A stretch of 64,000 nucleotides of DNA from JACMLD01 sp047602295. Lineage in GTDB: Bacteria; Bacteroidota; Bacteroidia; Chitinophagales; Chitinophagaceae. Positions 62,785 through 64,000 of this stretch are shown here, piece after piece. The notes under the pieces were generated by a model that ran no database searches, was not told the origin of the DNA, and saw nothing but the letters and a program-made list of their open reading frames with translations. Every line of letters begins with the position of its first letter. Position 1 is the first letter of the stretch. The DNA is taken from assembly GCA_047602295.1 (NCBI GenBank), contig JASGHP010000001.1, forward strand, positions 5,518,001 through 5,582,000. Direction: 5' to 3'. Position numbers and translations under genes: made by a program.

Positions 62785-64000
62785 TTAATATCTTCCTGCT
62801 GTTGTCAATGGGTAATTATCTGTTCTGAATGGAGAAGCGGGCAATCCTGCCCCATTAAACAGATTTGGCTCCGGCACATTTTTGTATGCAAATCTTACTG
62901 CTACGGGTTTTGCAATAGCATCACTCCAAACCAGTATTGTCTTGCCTTCTATTTTAGCTGTAGCCGGCACAAAATTTCCGCTTTCATCTGCTATTGTAAA
63001 TTCTTTCAGATCTCCATCTTTTGCTGTTAATCCATCAGCGTAATCAAAATTTATACGGATTTTATTGCCTTCCACCTTCATAGATGAATACAATGGGCCG
63101 CTTACAACAATGTTTTTCTTACCATATTCATTTTTAAGTGCCCAAAAAGCCAATCTTTCACCCACCGGTTTTTTAAAGCGTGGATGAATATCCAATGAGT
63201 CGCCCTGGTCTGTAATAACAGCCATACCAGTATAAGGAACATGACGCAATGTATAGAATTGTGCTTCTCTTATTTCTGGATTTTGCCCCTTGTGTGGCGC
63301 TATCTGTACAAAATAAAAAGGCATCTTGGGATTGTGAAAATCTTCACGCCAGTTATTGATCATAGCAGGAAACAAACGATGGTATTGTGCGGCTCTGCCT
63401 GCATTGCCTTCGCCCTGGTACCAGATTGCACCTTTAATGGTATAAGGCAAAACCGGCGCAATCATGCCGTTGTATAACTTGTAAGGAGAGTTGCTATGCT
63501 TTGGCCCCATTGGCTCTCTTGGTGCGGCAGGTTTTGTTTTGCTGGTATCTGCTTTCCATTTGTCAAGCTCTGCTTTGAATTTTTCATACGCAGCAGGATA
63601 ATCTTCGCATTGTTTTTTATAACGCTCCATTATATGAACTAAACTTGTGTCATTTTCCAACACTTCTTTCCTTGTCCACGATTCTGCCGGTGTTCCTCCC
63701 CAGGTGGCATTGATAATGCCGACAGGATAACCTGTTGCTGCATTAACAGACTTTGCGAAATAAAAAGCAACAGCCGAAAAAGTGTCTGCTGTTTGCGGTG
63801 AGCACATTTTCCACTCTCCTCTAAAATCATTTTGCGGATCGTCTGATACTCGATTGGGTATATCAATTGTACGGATGAATGGATAGTTGGCATTCCTGAT
63901 TTCGTTTTCATAATCAATAGCACCAGTGTAGCCGGTGCTGCCTTTTCTGCCAAGGAAAAACTCCATGTTTGATTGGCCCGATGCCAGCCAGACTTCTCCC
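62785..64000 (-). CDS. sialate O-acetylesterase-like SGNH hydrolase (5' end outside window)
   Basis: The frame is open to the window end; the visible 405 residues begin GEVWLASGQSNMEFF, so the internal ATG at 63966 is not the true start. SGNH motifs: GQSN with nucleophile Ser, GIINATWGGTPAESW (block II), IKGAIWYQGEGNAGR (block III, Asn) and SLDIHPRFKKPVGERLA (block V, Asp-x-His). These enzymes remove acetyl groups from sialic acid or, in plant and algal PULs, from xylan, pectin or mannan; the neighbours favour the latter. Signal peptide and N-terminal beta-sandwich expected upstream. 280 bp with a palindrome and inverted repeats separate it from GH39. Confidence 0.87.
   Translation of the reverse strand, partial: GEVWLASGQSNMEFFLGRKGSTGYTGAIDYENEIRNANYPFIRTIDIPNRVSDDPQNDFRGEWKMCSPQTADTFSAVAFYFAKSVNAATGYPVGIINATWGGTPAESWTRKEVLENDTSLVHIMERYKKQCEDYPAAYEKFKAELDKWKADTSKTKPAAPREPMGPKHSNSPYKLYNGMIAPVLPYTIKGAIWYQGEGNAGRAAQYHRLFPAMINNWREDFHNPKMPFYFVQIAPHKGQNPEIREAQFYTLRHVPYTGMAVITDQGDSLDIHPRFKKPVGERLAFWALKNEYGKKNIVVSGPLYSSMKVEGNKIRINFDYADGLTAKDGDLKEFTIADESGNFVPATAKIEGKTILVWSDAIAKPVAVRFAYKNVPEPNLFNGAGLPASPFRTDNYPLTTAGRY

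Overview
The window reads as a Bacteroidota chromosome, most likely family Chitinophagaceae. The signs are low-to-moderate GC, type IX secretion (T9SS) sorting domains of both type A and type B, a PorP/SprF protein, a SusC/SusD pair, a perfect Bacteroidota-type promoter (TTTG-N19-TAnnTTTG) in front of an OmpA-like gene, and almost no Shine-Dalgarno sequences. The species call is inference. No tRNA, rRNA, CRISPR array or intact transposase gene was seen.

Layout. (1) 1-16.3 kb is mostly household and envelope: a partial OmpA-like porin, polyprenyl diphosphate synthase, RecJ, a T9SS type B secreted PKD protein paired with PorP/SprF, RecG (apparently with an ATA start), a GT2 glycosyltransferase, a polytopic GT-C-like protein, and a three-gene group (UbiA-type DPPR synthase, DprE2-like SDR, HAD phosphatase) resembling the polyprenyl-phosphoarabinose pathway but without a DprE1 oxidase. 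(2) 16.3-28.9 kb holds four paralogous secreted alpha/beta hydrolases on the minus strand. Each has a T9SS type A sorting domain. Three carry REJ/PKD-like Ig domains in numbers from 2 to 12, and the fourth has divergent ones. Three have their own intrinsic terminator. The upstream regions share motifs that look like sigma-54 promoters. (3) 29.3-43.9 kb is an exopolysaccharide locus of two divergent arms. The minus arm has three GT2 enzymes, a polyprenyl-phosphate sugar transferase fused to a degenerate receiver-like domain, and a stand-alone receiver protein with Lys replaced by Gln. The plus arm has a Wzz/BY-kinase-like fusion, an acyltransferase, a GT-B glycosyltransferase, a 33-residue membrane peptide, an O-antigen ligase/polymerase split by a frameshift, a half-length TolC-like protein and a GT-C-like membrane protein. 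The 548-bp divergent region carries a cluster of TGTAAT/ATTACA dyads. (4) 44.1-64 kb, all minus strand, is a polysaccharide utilisation region: sialate-type acetylesterase (partial), GH39-like enzyme, a six-hairpin-like glycosidase, SusC, SusD, a DUF1080 protein, GH105, CE15, a sulfatase, then aldo/keto reductase, VOC protein, SDR and FAH-family hydrolase. It ends at a terminator shared with the convergent exopolysaccharide arm.

How the genes work together. The EPS arms would build a lipid-linked repeat unit, polymerise it and export it. Wza and Wzx are not in the window. The PUL would bind an acidic, acetylated and probably sulfated glycan at SusCD, remove ester and sulfate groups, cleave uronyl and other linkages, and feed the sugars to oxidative steps. 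The four secreted hydrolases depend on the T9SS for export. Substrates are inferred from family membership only.
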